From: Balaenoptera acutorostrata
Lineage: Eukaryota; Chordata; Mammalia; Artiodactyla; Balaenopteridae
Assembly (NCBI RefSeq): GCF_949987535.1
Contig: NC_080070.1
Coordinates: 8,614,016 to 8,678,015, forward strand
Length of the DNA: 64,000 nt
Direction: 5' to 3'
Positions 12,001-25,165 of the stretch are shown one piece after another; positions within the stretch are counted from its first letter, which is position 1; every line of letters starts with the position of its first letter. The notes under the pieces are model-generated. The model was not told the origin of the DNA and did not search any database. It saw only the letters and a program-made list of their open reading frames with translations. The translations under genes were made by a program, and so were the position numbers.

Positions 12001-15000
12001 TTTAATTGGGTAAGCAAATTCACCCAAGTCTGTGAGTATATCTGCTTCTGACTTGGAAGTGACATTTGGGGATGTGACATCAAATCAAACCATAGGAATA
12101 AGATTTATGGGAACTGCTTTTGACTTTATGCCACTGTTACTGTCAAACAGGTCAGTGCAGGCAGAAGGCCATGGGCAGCACAGATATTCAAAGACACTGA
12201 AATGTGCTAGCAGACCCCAGGGACTCACAAAGGGTCCCTGAGATTCTCAGTGAGGGTCACCCGATCAGTATCTCCCCTGGCTGCGGCCTGGAGAACTCCA
12301 CTCACCATCAAGGGCAGCCTTGCTTCCTGGGCTGGGAGCCAGGGGGTTTTGTGGGGGGCTTGTGAGACTTCCCCACGGAGGCCACCCCAGCAGAGCATCT
12401 TGTTCGAGCACAGAGATGCTTGTCTCCTGCAGTGTCTTCAAAGCTGAGGCATTTCTTTCCTGGGAGCATCTGCCCCAATGGAGAGGAAGAGGCAAGAAGC
12501 CCTGAATTTTTCACGTAAATAGTAGTGATACTGTCAACCTACTCTTCCAGGAAATTCCATTTCCAGATTTAACATGACATTTTCATTCCCCTACCTCATT
12601 TACAAAAATTTATATTTCTCCACTATTTTTTTCACATGCAAACCATGTGCATAATGGCTTTGACTATATAGTGATGAAATAGCACTTTATCACACTTCAT
12701 GAATAAAGGGCTTTACTTTTCCACTTGCTATTTGGATAGAAATTGAAAATATCACTGAAATTTACCCATTACATCTTTCAGAATAAGGATGATGACCTCC
12801 TACCACTCTCATTCACCAGGGAGTAAAGAGAGGGAGATCTGTCCACCTCAAAGGAAGATGTTGATTCCAGCTTAAAGATTTCTAAAATGGCCAAAATATG
12901 CATAGAGATGGAATACTACTTAAAATACACATTATCATATTTCATAATTTAGGAGGTCACTGATTATAAGATATACCACTAAGAAAGAAAAACTAAAGCA
13001 TCTCAAAAGAACTATTCTAATTTTACTTAATTATATTATCCTTGCACACACTTGAAAAGGAAAATACTGAGAAATGAATCGGTTACAGCATCCCTCAAAT
13101 TCTTCACATTCGTCGTCATAGTCCAACTCTCCTGAAACACTTTGCAGCTCAAATCACTGATGTCCCCACAGGATGGTCCTCTGTGTCTAGAAAAGCACTG
13201 GTGATAGGGAAGTTCTTTAAAAAGTGGGCTCTTCCATTGTCTCTAGAATTTTCTTCTAAGGCACTGCAACTTAATCTGCAAGTTTTAATGCTAGTGCCAC
13301 ATGCACACAGGCAAAGACAACTGTGTCACAAACGCTGCTTGGCCAAGAGAGACGGCAAGAGGCTGTCCAACAGTAAGATGCATTCTGATATCAGAGATGC
13401 TAAAATTGTGAAAAACGATGTGCATCCAAGAGTCAATGAACTATTGTTTTCCCTGAGATTTTGACAGTAAATAGCATTTTTCGTATTTCAGAATGTTGCC
13501 TACAGAGCACTCCCTCTCAGAGAACATGCTGCGGGTACTCTGAGGCACCACTGAGGAGGACCCTAAACATGTGAATATGTGAGGACTAAAATTCCTCTCG
13601 ATGAGTTAAACTTTAAAATTGACACATGAATCAGACTGGAAAAATGTAAACTAATCTTAAAAGATGGGGTAATTTGCAGGTCTAGAACTTCTAAGTTTAA
13701 TGTTTAACATCATTTATGTGTAGAGAAAAAAAATGATCGTAATGGTATTTGTCCAACCTTGGAAACTTGGGAAAAAGAAAGAATTATAGAAGCAAAAGTT
13801 ATCAAGTGGAGAGGGAAGTTTATTCAACAGACTTAAGTAGTAAAATAATGCAACACACAGGCTTAGCCTGATGTCATCAGTTCGTGTGATTTATGTAATT
13901 CCTTTGATACTGATTCCAAGCCCCCACATTGTCTGATTATGTAAGATTGCCAATAAGGGAGAAGATGCAATAGTTTTTGAGAATCAGGTTTCAATATAAT
14001 TATTTCTCATCAGAAATTAAATTAATTGACTTTTTAGTTTTATACATCAATCTACTGAGTTTTAGTTAATGGGTCACTCTCCTAGGATTTCATCACCTCT
14101 TATTCTTCAACAATGAAGCTCTCTAGATAATAATAGTATCACCAATGTAACGAGTATCACTTTATGAGACTCCCTGGGGATCTGCTTGTTCAATTTCCCA
14201 GGAACATAGAAATGCATTTTTTTTTTTTTGCCTGTATACCAAATTTTTGAAGAAAAAGATAGGAAATAGCAATAGTGATTAAGTAGGCTGTGGGGATTAG
14301 AGTCAGTAGTTAAATGGATGTGAAAATTGTCTTGCATGAAGTCCAGATTAGTACTGGTAGATTCGGGTATGGTTACCTTTGTATGTGTGGCAGAGCAGAA
14401 GCTGACACAATTAATAAGGGAAACCAGAAGTAAGGAAAATTATAAGCTATTTTTTTCTGTTGTGATAATTATCACATAGAAGCCACTATTGTCACAGAGA
14501 CTTCCTTTACTCTTAAATCCCTGGAGAGAATGATTTATTCATTGTAAGACTCTCCAGAGTGTTTTGTAGACACTAGATGTTTAATGACACTTGTTTTGTA
14601 CTTTTCAAAGTACAGTAGTTTCAAATCTACATATTAGTGTATAAAAACATTTTCATATGTATCATTTAATTGAATACTTCTAAACAGCGCTGTGGGTTAG
14701 ATTTGAAATGCCCAGAATTTGGGGCTTCAACCAACCTCTAGTCTCTCTTATAACTTCTTGCTGAGACTATAATGGCATGAAAATGGTATACGCTGTCAGA
14801 TTTAGATTTGTAGAAACAGAGATTACATTGTAGTAAAATGAACCCATACAGTATGATCGATAACCAACTTAATGTAATCTCTCAATGTCACCTGCAATAA
14901 GAACATGCAATCTACAAGTGCCAGGGTAAACCTGCTCAGGGTGAAGAATGGAGGCTACAGAGCTAATTTACAGCACCACAATTTTCATTACTACAGCTAG

Positions 15001-15804
15001 CTGTCAATTATATGCACTCACTTGTTTGGAAACTGAAGCTATTATAAAAATTCTGTAAACGTACCAAGTCTACTAGCAAAGGATTTCAATAAACTTCTAA
15101 GTTTCTAATAAGCTACAAAATTATTTCTGTCTTACCTTTTCTCCTAAAATCTCTTAGCTCATCTTTTATACACAGGGAGAAAAAAATACATACTTTCACA
15201 TCATACTTCATGACTCATATTATTTACATGTTTAAATAGCAATGTTTCATTATTGTATTTTCTGTAATCAATCAGGAATATTTATTTAATGAGTTCCTTC
15301 CATGTAAAAGTTCTCTGCTTTGTATATAATGTACACTTTTATAGCACTCATACCACTGCAAACCTTTTTGTTGTCTTATTCCAGATAACTAGGCTTAACA
15401 TATTGTTACTACTGAGTTGCCATGAAATTAGCACTAGTGATTATTCACCAGACTTGGATGAGATAAGGGAAGTTCACCAGATGATAGGTCATAATGTCCT
15501 TGCCAGGGGAGTCCTACACACTTTGAGCTGCTGGAACCTGCCTTTAAAGGCTTTTCTCTTGGTTGACCAGGGGCCTTATGTTGCCTTATTTCCAGGAGTA
15601 AAAGCAAAAACACCAAACTACAAACATTTCACTGATTCTGTTATTGTGCAAAGCAATGTGTAGTGTTTTGACTGAAAATGCCTCCACGATATGGATCACA
15701 TGTCTATCAGTGATCATGAATCTTTCTCTTATGAAGGTAGCTTTAAATTTTGACAGTAGGCAAAGGTTATTCAGATCTGAATCTGCTGAATGATATTTTT
15801 CCCT
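12001..15804. other. Unassigned intronic sequence with a local GC-rich patch
   Basis: The segment 12240-12510 is clearly richer in G and C than its surroundings and carries overlapping open frames on both strands, without recognisable protein similarity. A possible antisense MIR remnant lies at 14638-14715. A T-run is at about 14217-14230. Nothing else was recognised in 3.8 kb. Confidence 0.5.
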
Positions 15805-15920
15805 CTCACCTTCGATCTAGACTGAAGACTTATGGAAGGTGCGATTGAGTCTTGTACATCTCGCTAGTGTCCGACCCCGCTAGCATGGCACCAGGAGAAG
15901 GGGATGCTATAATGAAGCGA
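15805..15920 (+). repeat. L2 LINE 3' end fragment
   Basis: 'tctagactgaagacttatgg', then 'gattgagtcttgtacatctc' and 'gctagcatggcaccagg' follow the order of the L2 terminal 120 bases, with strong divergence. Confidence 0.45.
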
Positions 15921-15924
15921 CAGA

Positions 15925-16140
15925 GATGGTGGCCTCCAAAGTCACACAAACCTGGTGTCCACGATCCCGCTTAACAATTTTGAATGTAGGCCAGTTAACT
16001 ACCTTCGCCTTAGTTGCCTCACACATAAAAGCGGACAATAATCCGACCTACCTCATGCGAACTTGTGCACATAAAGCACAACTGTGGCACACAGTAAGGG
16101 TTTGCTAAGTATTAGCACTGTATTATTGTTGTTGTTTATA
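15925..16140 (+). repeat. MIR SINE
   Basis: The order fits a near-full-length MIR: 'gtcacacaaacctggtgtcc', then 'gttgcctcacacataaaagc', then 'cctacctcatgcgaac', then 'acagtaagggtttgctaag'. Confidence 0.6.
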
Positions 16141-16467
16141 TGCTCAAAATGTGGGTGAAGAATGACTAAGATATTGGATAAATAAATAATATAAATAACA
16201 TAAGCAAAATCATTTTGCAAGCCGATTGAAAAAGAGTCAGCAATATAAAATGTTTTTAGAAAGTGTTCAAAGTACAACATTATTATTGCGTTTCATTCTA
16301 TGAGCACACACGCCCAATTTAAATCAGAGTTACGGCTGGAAGGACAAAATAAGGAGAATGTCGGAAGGTCCGATGTGGGTAACAAAGGACACTTGAGTCA
16401 ACAGGTAAAACTGTTAGCAAAATAACAGATTAGGACCCAGGTCAATTATTTACTATCAAATTATAAT

Positions 16468-16809
16468 ATAATAGGAGCAGGACAGGAATAAAGACTCAGA
16501 CGTAGAGAATGGACTTGAGGACACAGGGAGGGGAAAGGGTAAACTGGGACGAAGTGAGAGAGTGGCATGGACATATATACACTACCAAATGTAGAACAGA
16601 TAGCTAGTGGGAAGCAGCCGCATAGCACAGGGAGATCAGCTGGGTGCTTTGTGACCACCTAGAGGGGTGGGATAGGGAGGGTGGGAGGGAGACACAAGAG
16701 GGAGGGGATATGGGGACATATGTATACGTATAGCTGATTCACTTTGTTATACAGCAGAAACTAACACACCATTGTAAAGCAATTATATTCCAATAAAGAT
16801 ATTTTTAAA
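16468..16809 (+). mobile_element. Young L1, 3' UTR only (strongly 5'-truncated)
   Basis: This 342-bp insertion is nearly identical to the 3' UTR of the L1 at 58.8-59.2 kb. Shared stretches include 'agagagtggcatggacatat', 'gggaagcagccgcatagcac', 'accacctagaggggtggg' and the terminal 'cattgtaaagcaattatatt', then 'ccaataaagat'. Possible 10-bp target duplications with one mismatch (aaattata[a/c]t) lie at 16458-16467 and 16810-16819. High similarity to the other copy suggests recent, related insertions. Confidence 0.9.
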
Positions 16810-16819
16810 AAATTATACT

Positions 16820-17427
16820 TTTTAAAAGAAAGTGCTCATGCTGAAGGCTTCCTTGAATTCAGGTAAGATATTAGATTTTGAAAATGCATATATCATGCTA
16901 GCTACAATTCTTTGTCTAAGGCCATGCAAGCTAATAATTTCCCAAAAAGAAATATTAAATTAGGTACAAGGGTTTAGTTAAGCTAGAATTTCCCAAAGAA
17001 TGTGCACCGCTGATACGTTGAGAAATATCATATCTTATTATATTAGTTGTATGTCTGCAATAATATAATGTTTAAACAGCACATTAGGAGAAAAACATCA
17101 AGTGTACTAAGCACAAAATTTTATGGATATTATTGTTTTTGATGAGACTAAGTTAAAAGAGAGTTGATTTTAAAATAATATTTATTAAATAATTAAATTG
17201 GTAGTCTGTGGGCTTTGTAAAACTTATGAAGATGGTATACAAATCCAAAGTTTGGGAAATGCTGACAAGATAATAAATGATTTATCTATCACAAATTGGT
17301 TGTAAATAGCACATTAATAGCTTCATAACTTCTCATTTCATTAACTCAGTGTCTGATAGCAATGACTTGGTTTCTGATATAATACTCTGTTGGATTATTT
17401 AAAATAATTTTATACATATTTATAATA
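16820..17427. other. Unassigned AT-rich intronic sequence
   Basis: No repeat or gene recognised. Confidence 0.5.
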
Positions 17428-17515
17428 CTATAAGCTCCACACAAACAGATGTCATGTCTAACATGTTTGCTGTTGTGTCCCTAGTGCCTGGCACATAATA
17501 TGTACTAAGATATAT
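17428..17515 (+). repeat. L2 LINE 3' end fragment
   Basis: 'tataagctccacacaaacag' and then 'cctagtgcctggcacataat' match the last part of L2. Confidence 0.6.
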
Positions 17516-20487
17516 TAGTTAAGACAGTAAACAAACAATTATATAAACTTAGGTAAACACATTAAAATTCTAAAAATTGTACCCAGAGGAAAACATAGAA
17601 CAATAAACAGATATTTTATAAGACTGGGAAATGACTCTCACTCTGTCTAATATCTGATAGAACCCCATTATATCATACCTACCATTAAAGTTGTTGCTAA
17701 TCAAATCATAGAGTTCATTAAATTAAAAAAAATAGATAATGACTGGAATTAAAAAGAGATCTGGAACCATGTCAATTAAGGATCTACTAAATACTAAGGT
17801 AACTGGGAAGTCCAAGGGCCAATTTAAAGATTATGTTAAAGAGACTGATTTGTAAGAATATTTCAGAATTGATTTTTTTCTGCATATTTACTAAAGATAT
17901 TAGTATTCATAAATAACTTCAGCTATGGTTGATTTTAATTTAAAGGTCACAAGATAAGTGTTTTCCAAGCTTAGTAAAGGTAAAGAGTGGAAGAGTTACA
18001 TTTGTGTTGGAAACAATAATTTTATGATATAAAGAAATGATTTCTTTTGTAATTTTGTCAAAGGAAAGTTGAGATTTGCATGCTTATAAAATTTCCATGA
18101 TTTTTGTATTTTAGGAATAATTTATACACTAAATATTTTCCCACTATGACATAGGAAATTAATATCCCCTTTAAAGCAAGATTATTATCATGTAGGAACA
18201 TCTTTAATAGATTTGCAGTCTATTAAAACACCATGGTATAGGAATACTGAAAAAGAAAGCCTTAACACATGGACCACTTTTGGACACTGTTTTCTTCTTT
18301 TCTTTATTATGCTTCCAGGAAAGGAAGATCAATCAATACGAATAAGACCATGTCTATAAAGCTGAAAACAAGCTGAACTGGCACCAAAAATTCATTTTAA
18401 TGACATTGCAACAGAGTCAGATGCTCAGTGGGGCCACAACAGTCCATCCAAATGTTTTCATAAGGTTTCTGCCCAGGGCTTGAAATGGGAGAAAGAAAAT
18501 ATCCCTGGCTTTAACAATAAATCTCCTCTAAATGCAACTTCTAATTTCCTTTTTATGTAGCAAAAAACTATTAACCAAAAATATCTGAACAAGATTGTAA
18601 TTACTGACGACCAAAACTGTATCATGCAGATAGGCAACATAATGATAAAATCCCAGCATCCACAGAAGTTTCTGAGCAAGCTGGGTTCTTACTCACCCTT
18701 AATTATACACAGACCCTCATAATGTGTGGCCACAGGGAGGAAGTAGTCAAATGTTATATGGGAGTCAGAGTATTTTACATTCAAATAGGAATGGAGATTA
18801 GGATTTCAAATATTAAAAATGAATATTGTATATGGGGATACTGAATCTTTCAGTAAATAGAATCTAGAATTTTCAAAGGGAAGATAGAACTTGGAGAGAG
18901 TAGAGGTGGTGGAAATATGATCGATAATAGATGATTTTCTTCCCAGAGTAAATATTCTATTGCATAATGTGTTCCTTTATATTTTGTTTCCACGTAATAT
19001 TTAATTTGATTTTTTTCTCTGATCTCATCTTCCTCTAGTGTTTGTCTATAGAATGAGATAACTAGGAAAAAACAACCTGGTATAAAGTAGATGTTGAAGC
19101 AAAAATAAGAGTAAGTAGTAATAGAAATAGGGCTTGCCAGCTCTCAAACAAACAAAAACTTCACATGGGAAGGCCTTTAAAAATACTTGGGCTATTGTTT
19201 TCTGTATACGTAGGCAGAAATGACTTAGCATCTGAAAATGCTCTGTTTGAAAATATCTTCTTCATATTTTGATTCCTCTTGCTATTCTCTTTGAAATGGA
19301 AATACCACTGGGAGAGGTAACATATTACAGTAATATGTTAATGTCATATCAGATCTCTTTTCTCCCATCCAAGGGAGAACTTTGGGAGAAGGCTGTGAAA
19401 ATACGGACACCAGAAAGAAGAAAGGAACAAAACAAAATGTAAAGGAAAATGGTGTCCACATTGGCCTGGAACTGCAGTTAATAACCAGCAGGAGTGATCC
19501 AGGAGTATGATTAATAGACACAGGAACATCCCTGATAACTATTACTAGGACATAATGTTGTGCTTTACAGCAATTAACCAACATACTAACAATGTTAAAG
19601 TAATCATCTTTTGCAAATGTTTTCCAAATTTACAACTTATGTTGACAAACTTCCTTTCACAAATACTTGGTAGGCAACCTGGATAGTTATTCAATTCATA
19701 TGTCTTGTGGTCTGTAGCTTACCTTTAAAATACATCCACAAGGACAGTCTGATATAATTACATGTGTATTAGTTATTTTATACCCAAGAGTTGGCACAGG
19801 ATTGCTCTAAGCAAAAACACACAGTCTGTGGGTTGTTGGCTAGCATTTCAAGAAAAAACAAGATTTCAGAAGTGGATACAAGTGGTACACATTGCATTTA
19901 TCACCACCCAAGACCTCATGTTTTGTTAATTAGCATAAATTAATTTAATTTTAGTTACAACTTGGGGGATGGGTTTTTATTGGTGAGATTACTGATGTTC
20001 ACCTAAATCGGCTAAAATATTTAGAGATCCCCCCAACTCTTGCAACAAAAGGATAAAGAAATATAGGGAGCCCTTTACCTTTTGCTTTTCATAGGTGATT
20101 TATGGCTAGGTTCTTTTTCATCCATTGAATTAGAGGATTCTGACTGCCTGATCCCACTTATAAAGTAAACTCAATCCTGCTTCTAGAATGTTTTCATATT
20201 TGCTATAGGAGAAGCATCCACACGAGGAGTAGTTGGAAAAACTAAAGGGACAGAGAGCTTGGATTTTCAAATTTACAGAACAGGTTGTACAGGCAACTTT
20301 TGAGCCTATTGCTAATAAACATTTGCCTTCTAATTTGTAGGTGAGGCAGACTTTTGTATCACACATGTTTCTTATACAGTACTGAGATTGATGGAGAAGT
20401 TACTCAGACCTACTCATCTATCTCTAACTAATGGTGGCTACTTATATCTACTAAAAAGCCAGAGTGGCACAGGTCTGTTTGGAACAG
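17516..20487. other. Unassigned AT-rich intronic sequence
   Basis: About 3 kb without a recognised element, apart from a perfect hairpin at 19318-19340 listed separately. Minus-strand open frames at 19282-19584 and 18458-18679 lack any domain or splice context. Confidence 0.5.
19318..19340. repeat. Perfect short inverted repeat (10-bp arms, 3-nt loop)
   Basis: TAACATATTA, CAG, TAATATGTTA: ten paired bases on each side of a three-base loop. The AT-rich composition makes chance occurrence in 64 kb plausible. Confidence 0.8.
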
Positions 20488-20590
20488 TGCATTTATTAGT
20501 GCCAACTATATACCAGACACTGCTGGACTTAGGAGTGAACAAGATAGACATCCCAGCTCACAGCCTAGATTCTAGTTAATCAGAAATTAG
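20488..20590 (-). repeat. L2 LINE 3' end fragment, antisense
   Basis: 'actatataccagacactgct' and 'gtgaacaagatagacatccc' match reversed L2 tail segments. Confidence 0.6.
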
Positions 20591-20912
20591 GAACAGGGGA
20601 AGAAAAACTTTAAATAATAATAGTAATAATAATTTATATTATTTTAGTTATAAGAACCAAGGGTTTATAGAATGTTTCAATCTATTAAAAAGGAAAAAGT
20701 GATAAATTTATGCCACTAAAAGATATGGAAGCCTCTCGTTCTCTACTTGTTGGTCTAATTCAAACCTCATTCTTTATGTAAACAGCTTTTTGTAAATTCT
20801 GTTATAGATGCACCCATGGATGATAAGATGTTTAAACACTCATTAGCTGTTTGGAAAATTTTAAAACCTGTTTGTGTCTCAGTTCACATGTCTTCAAAAT
20901 TGGAATACTAAT

Positions 20913-20941
20913 TTTGTATTGTATTACAAATACAATACAAA
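20913..20941. repeat. Perfect short inverted repeat (13-bp arms, 3-nt loop)
   Basis: TTTGTATTGTATT pairs perfectly with AATACAATACAAA across the loop ACA. It lies immediately left of a local duplication. Confidence 0.85.
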
Positions 20942-20946
20942 GGGAG

Positions 20947-21033
20947 GAATAGATGGAATGCTACTACAGATGAAAGCATCTGTGGTAGTTATGGTGAAGA
21001 ATAGATGAAATACTACTACAGATGAAAGCATCT
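20947..21033. repeat. Local direct duplication of a 35-bp segment
   Basis: Copies at 20947-20981 and 20999-21033 differ at two positions. Both read gaatagatg[g/a]aat and then ctactacagatgaaagcatct, with the other difference at the base before that last stretch. The spacing is 52 bp, so a roughly 52-bp segment was probably duplicated in tandem and its second half diverged. Confidence 0.85.
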
Positions 21034-21199
21034 ATCATATTACCTTATAGAGAGTCAGCAATAAACACTTTAAGAATGATGACATCCTTTAAACAAAATG
21101 GGAAATATTAATTGATATGAAAATTTGAACATTTTAATGAATTTTAAAAATACATGTTTTGAAAAATTATTGGTTCTATGGTATTAAACCAGGAGATTA

Positions 21200-22330
21200 A
21201 AAATGAGTTAAGAGACTTCCTGGTTAGGATGTTGAGTAAACACTGGCATCTAACTTTTCCCGCCTGAAAGTCCACTAAAGCTAGAATATATGTTATGTAC
21301 CCATGTACATTCATAAATATGTATGATAAATATATAGACATATTCAAACCAGGACACTACTGAGAGTAAAAGGGAGAGCTGTTTATAATTATACGCGGGC
21401 AAAAGAAGTAAAATCGGACTATACTGGGCATACAGGACATATGGCCACTCTAACCAAGAATGAAGTTCAAGGTCAACAAGACCCTCTCACTTTTTTTTTT
21501 TTTGGTATTTTTTTCCCCACTGCATAGCATGCAGAACTTCCCCAACCAGGGATAAAACTTGTGTCCCCTGAAGTGGAACTGCGGAGTCTTAACCACTGCA
21601 CCACCAGGGAAATCCAAGACCCTCTCATTCTTAATAATAAACACACAGCTAATAATTATTAGGAATCTGAGGGAAGCTGAGGAGATTAGAGGACAAAAAA
21701 AGAGGAAAATGAACAGAATAAAGGAACTTAGAAACTGAGGGAAAGGGAAAAAAATGTTATTATCCTTGAGAGACAAGAAAAGATTTTGCATATATGAAGT
21801 AATAATAGTATGCTATTAAAATGGAACTTTTGAAGAACAAAAAAGAGCTCTTTGATTTAAAACCAGGATGAAAAGTCATTCTAGGAGGAAGGAGAAAACA
21901 GAGAAATCAGAAGAGACAAAATCATGAATAGAAAAATAAAAAGAAATTTGAGGAGTAGCCAGTGTGAAAGTGAGCACCTACCAAACAGATGAAAACAGAC
22001 CTATTCTAAGGCATGGTGTGAAATTTCAGAACATCGGGGAGTAAGAGTGTTCTTCTAATTTCTAGGGAGAAGGATCAAGAAACTATCAGAGAATGTGCTA
22101 CACCCAAATGAGGGAGTGAATTCAAATGAAGACACGGGAAATAGGAAGCATGACTTCCAACATAGGGGGCGATGAGGAAATTGTAGGGTGAATAAACACT
22201 GGTGTGGTGAAGGGAGATTTCATGATGATGGGATGCCCCAGATATAGAGAGCAAGCAGTTTGGATTGGAGCAAGAGGAAACACTGGCAAAATGTCCACTA
22301 TTATTTTACAGTCTTTTAAATACTGAGAAC
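21200..22330 (+). repeat. Old L1 5' region (L1M-type), interrupted by a SINE
   Basis: The right half follows the 5' part of old mammalian L1: 'aatttcagaacatcgggga', then 'atgtgctacacccaaatgag', 'ggtgaagggagatttcatga', and 'agagcaagcagtttggattg'. The left half (21200-21475) is less certain. A CHR SINE sits inside at 21490-21614. No coding frame remains. Confidence 0.55.
21490..21614 (-). mobile_element. CHR-type tRNA-derived SINE, antisense, short
   Basis: Read on the minus strand it starts 'gatttccctggtggtgcag', carries the tRNA-derived promoter region, and ends in poly(A) (T-run on plus at 21491-21504). A 13-bp target duplication, caagaccctctca, flanks it at 21477-21489 and 21615-21627. It is shorter than full-length CHR-2 (about 300 bp), resembling the CHR-1 form. 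Confidence 0.9.
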
Positions 22331-24947
22331 AGAATATGTCGGATTCTACTCTGTACTCGCCACAACAGTGCACTAATAAACTTCCTATTCTCACGTGCCT
22401 GTCCTGCTGCCTGGATCAGCTAGGGTATCAGGTAACCTCTCGAAAGCATGCTGCCTTGTCTTAGCCCTGAAACCTGGGGATACACCAAGTGAGCTTAGAA
22501 GCAGAAGGGGCAAATATGGTTCCAGTGAAAAGAAAATAGAATATATGCACATAAATCAAAAAAGGAAAAATAACAGTAATGATGATAATGATGAGGATCT
22601 AGCAAGTTCCTGAATAGTCTCATTTTTTAATGTGGATTTTGTTCAAAAATATGAGTAGAAACAGGATATGAGATTAATGATTATGTGAGGGGAGGTCAGC
22701 CCTACTGACCTCCTCTGTACATAAATACAACAAAGAGATTTTTGAGAAATTCATCCACAGTTATACTTTTATTCAAAGTTATTTTCTTACTCGTCATAAA
22801 TGAGACAAATGCTGTTATACAGCACTCAATTGTGCTGGGCATTGATGAGCTTTGCTTCTACTTTAAGTCTGTCCCAGAAATAGGACTCCAATATTTGCCA
22901 GTTTAGGCAACATGTCGTATTGGTGCAGTTTATTATTTAACTTACTTGGTTGCATCAATTAGACCAAGAGAAAAGATAAAAAGAGAGATTAGCTGCTATA
23001 TGAGATTCTCCTGCTAAAATTGCCAGGAATCTTCTGAAATGGAAATTGATTTACTCAGAAGGAATGAAAGGTGACCCAGCAAACTGAAAAACCTAGGGTT
23101 TGGAAAGACAGAAGCTCAGGCATAGTGGCTTTAAGTTTAGCCAGAAGGGAGGAATTCCTAGTGAATAAGTGTGAGGTTGTTCTTGTACTTTGTGCTGATT
23201 TAACTGGATTTCCCAAGGTTTTGTTTGTTTTTTGTTTTTTTTTCCACCTGCCTGCTGCACAAGCTGATTTTTATGGACTAGACAAGAGTTTCAGACCCCA
23301 AATGACAGAGGAAACCAAACAACAGTCCCTAACCATAGACAATGTGAAGCCATTCTCAGTTTTTTGAGCAGGGAAATCGCACAACAGAGGCAGTGCTTTT
23401 TAAAGCACCAAAAGGGCAGTGTGTTTAAAATACTGTTTAGGCAGGTGTGTAAAAATGTTTGAAGGTGGGCGTATTTGCATCTGGGGTACCATTTTGGAGG
23501 CTCCATATGTGATGGAGCTGCCTGTTCTAGGTCTAAGGCCATCTTGATTTTACTTGGGGTCCTGCCTTCCCTTGCTTGGTTCTGTCTGCTGCGTGGGCCT
23601 CACCAGACCTCTTATAGCTTTCCTCTCCCTTTCTTGATTTAAAGTTCGAGAACCACTTGAGAACTTTTTGTCATATTAACCTATAACTGTGACTGACACA
23701 CAATGAAGAGATTTAAAAGAAAGCCTGGCAGGTAGAAGTCATCTGAGGAATAAGAGTGTGAATCTGAAAGGGAGTCTTGGGTGGTGGGTAATCAGTTACA
23801 GAGAAGAGCTCTCCTTTCAGGCTGTGTTTGATCAGCGAGTTGGTTCCTAGATTTTCAATTGGAGCTGTATGAACAGAATTGAACTCAAAGATTTTATACT
23901 GATTGTGAGGAACTGAAACAGCTGAGCACGTGAAGCGGGAGTTGCTAAGTGATTACAAAGGTTTATAACAAAGACAGCTTGTGAGAAGTCGACAAAGAGG
24001 AGATGATGTGAAAGAAGACAGAGGAGAGCTATTCTATGTGCGGGTTAACAACAGAGGAGGCAAACTAGGTTAGGAGAAAGAAAGAGGAGGGCGAATGCCT
24101 TTGATGAGAAAAAATACAAATGAGTGGGGGGGGAAGAAAATGGAAGAAGCCAGTGTTTCGAGGCTTACACTTTAGAATGTGAACACATGAGAGTATATGA
24201 CACACACGAACACAAAGGGGTAGAAGCATAGCGGTGCCTGGCCTGTGAATGTTAATAAGCTCTCACAGAGAAGAGGAGAGCTGTGTGTCCTCATTTCTAG
24301 CTGGTTTCCTTGCAAAAAGAGAATGAGGTGCCACAATCATATTAAATATTACCAATGATACCTAATACAATTCCATTCAATCTTGTTACCTTCTCAAACC
24401 AGATTTTGCTAGGTTCAGTTTAAGATTTTACACTGAAAAAGTAACTAGATAATGGGAATAGAATTTAAATTATCCTTAAAGTCTGGCTCAAACCCTAAGG
24501 GATAATTAACCTAGGTACACAAGAAATACACAAGTTATCCTATAAAAGCTCTCAGAAATTGGTATTCGAGAAAATACCTGTAGCTGAATTAAGACCTAAA
24601 ATTGATAACAATTGCTTAGTGCTTTATAAACTGATTTCATTTAAAATGTGTTCTCTGATGAAAAACCCCAAGGCATCAGTGGAACAATTAAGAAGTAAAT
24701 AATTTATGGCAAAAGTGCTGTCCAAACCACAGATAATGAATTAGAGTTGCGTAAGGAAGTTTTGATGATAATGAAGACATATAAATAAGAGATGCTCATC
24801 TCAGGAATCATATTTAAAATAAGACTACAGAATCCAAACTGAGGAGTACCATTTGTATGCACACACATGGCCATTCGGATGAATAACACATACGGGGCAC
24901 TCACACACATACAGGCATGTATGTGCACACACACACTATGAACACTG
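22331..24947. other. Unassigned intronic sequence
   Basis: About 2.6 kb with no recognised element. A G-run is at 24126-24133 and CA/TG-rich stretches are near 24890-24940. Confidence 0.5.
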
Positions 24948-25165
24948 GCTCTGGATCACACAAGCCTGTCTAAGAAGTCAATCTCCATAACCCACTAGAT
25001 GTGTAAGTTAGGACTTGATTTCTGTGAGTTTTACTTTCCTCATCCAAAAATTGGAATAAGAGTAGTATTACATACCCCGTGGGGTTGTTGTGAATTATTA
25101 GATGAGTTAATGTGTGTGATCTGCTTAGAACAGTGCCTGGCATTTAGTTTGCCCCCAATACTATA
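24948..25165 (+). repeat. MIR SINE
   Basis: Near-complete MIR order: 'ctggctctggatcacacaag', then 'actttcctcatccaaaaatt', 'ggggttgttgtgaattatta', and 'gaacagtgcctggcattta'. Confidence 0.75.

Noticed and set aside
15289..15663. 124-codon plus-strand open frame
   Set aside because: No domain, no splice context and opposite strand to the gene. Treated as chance.
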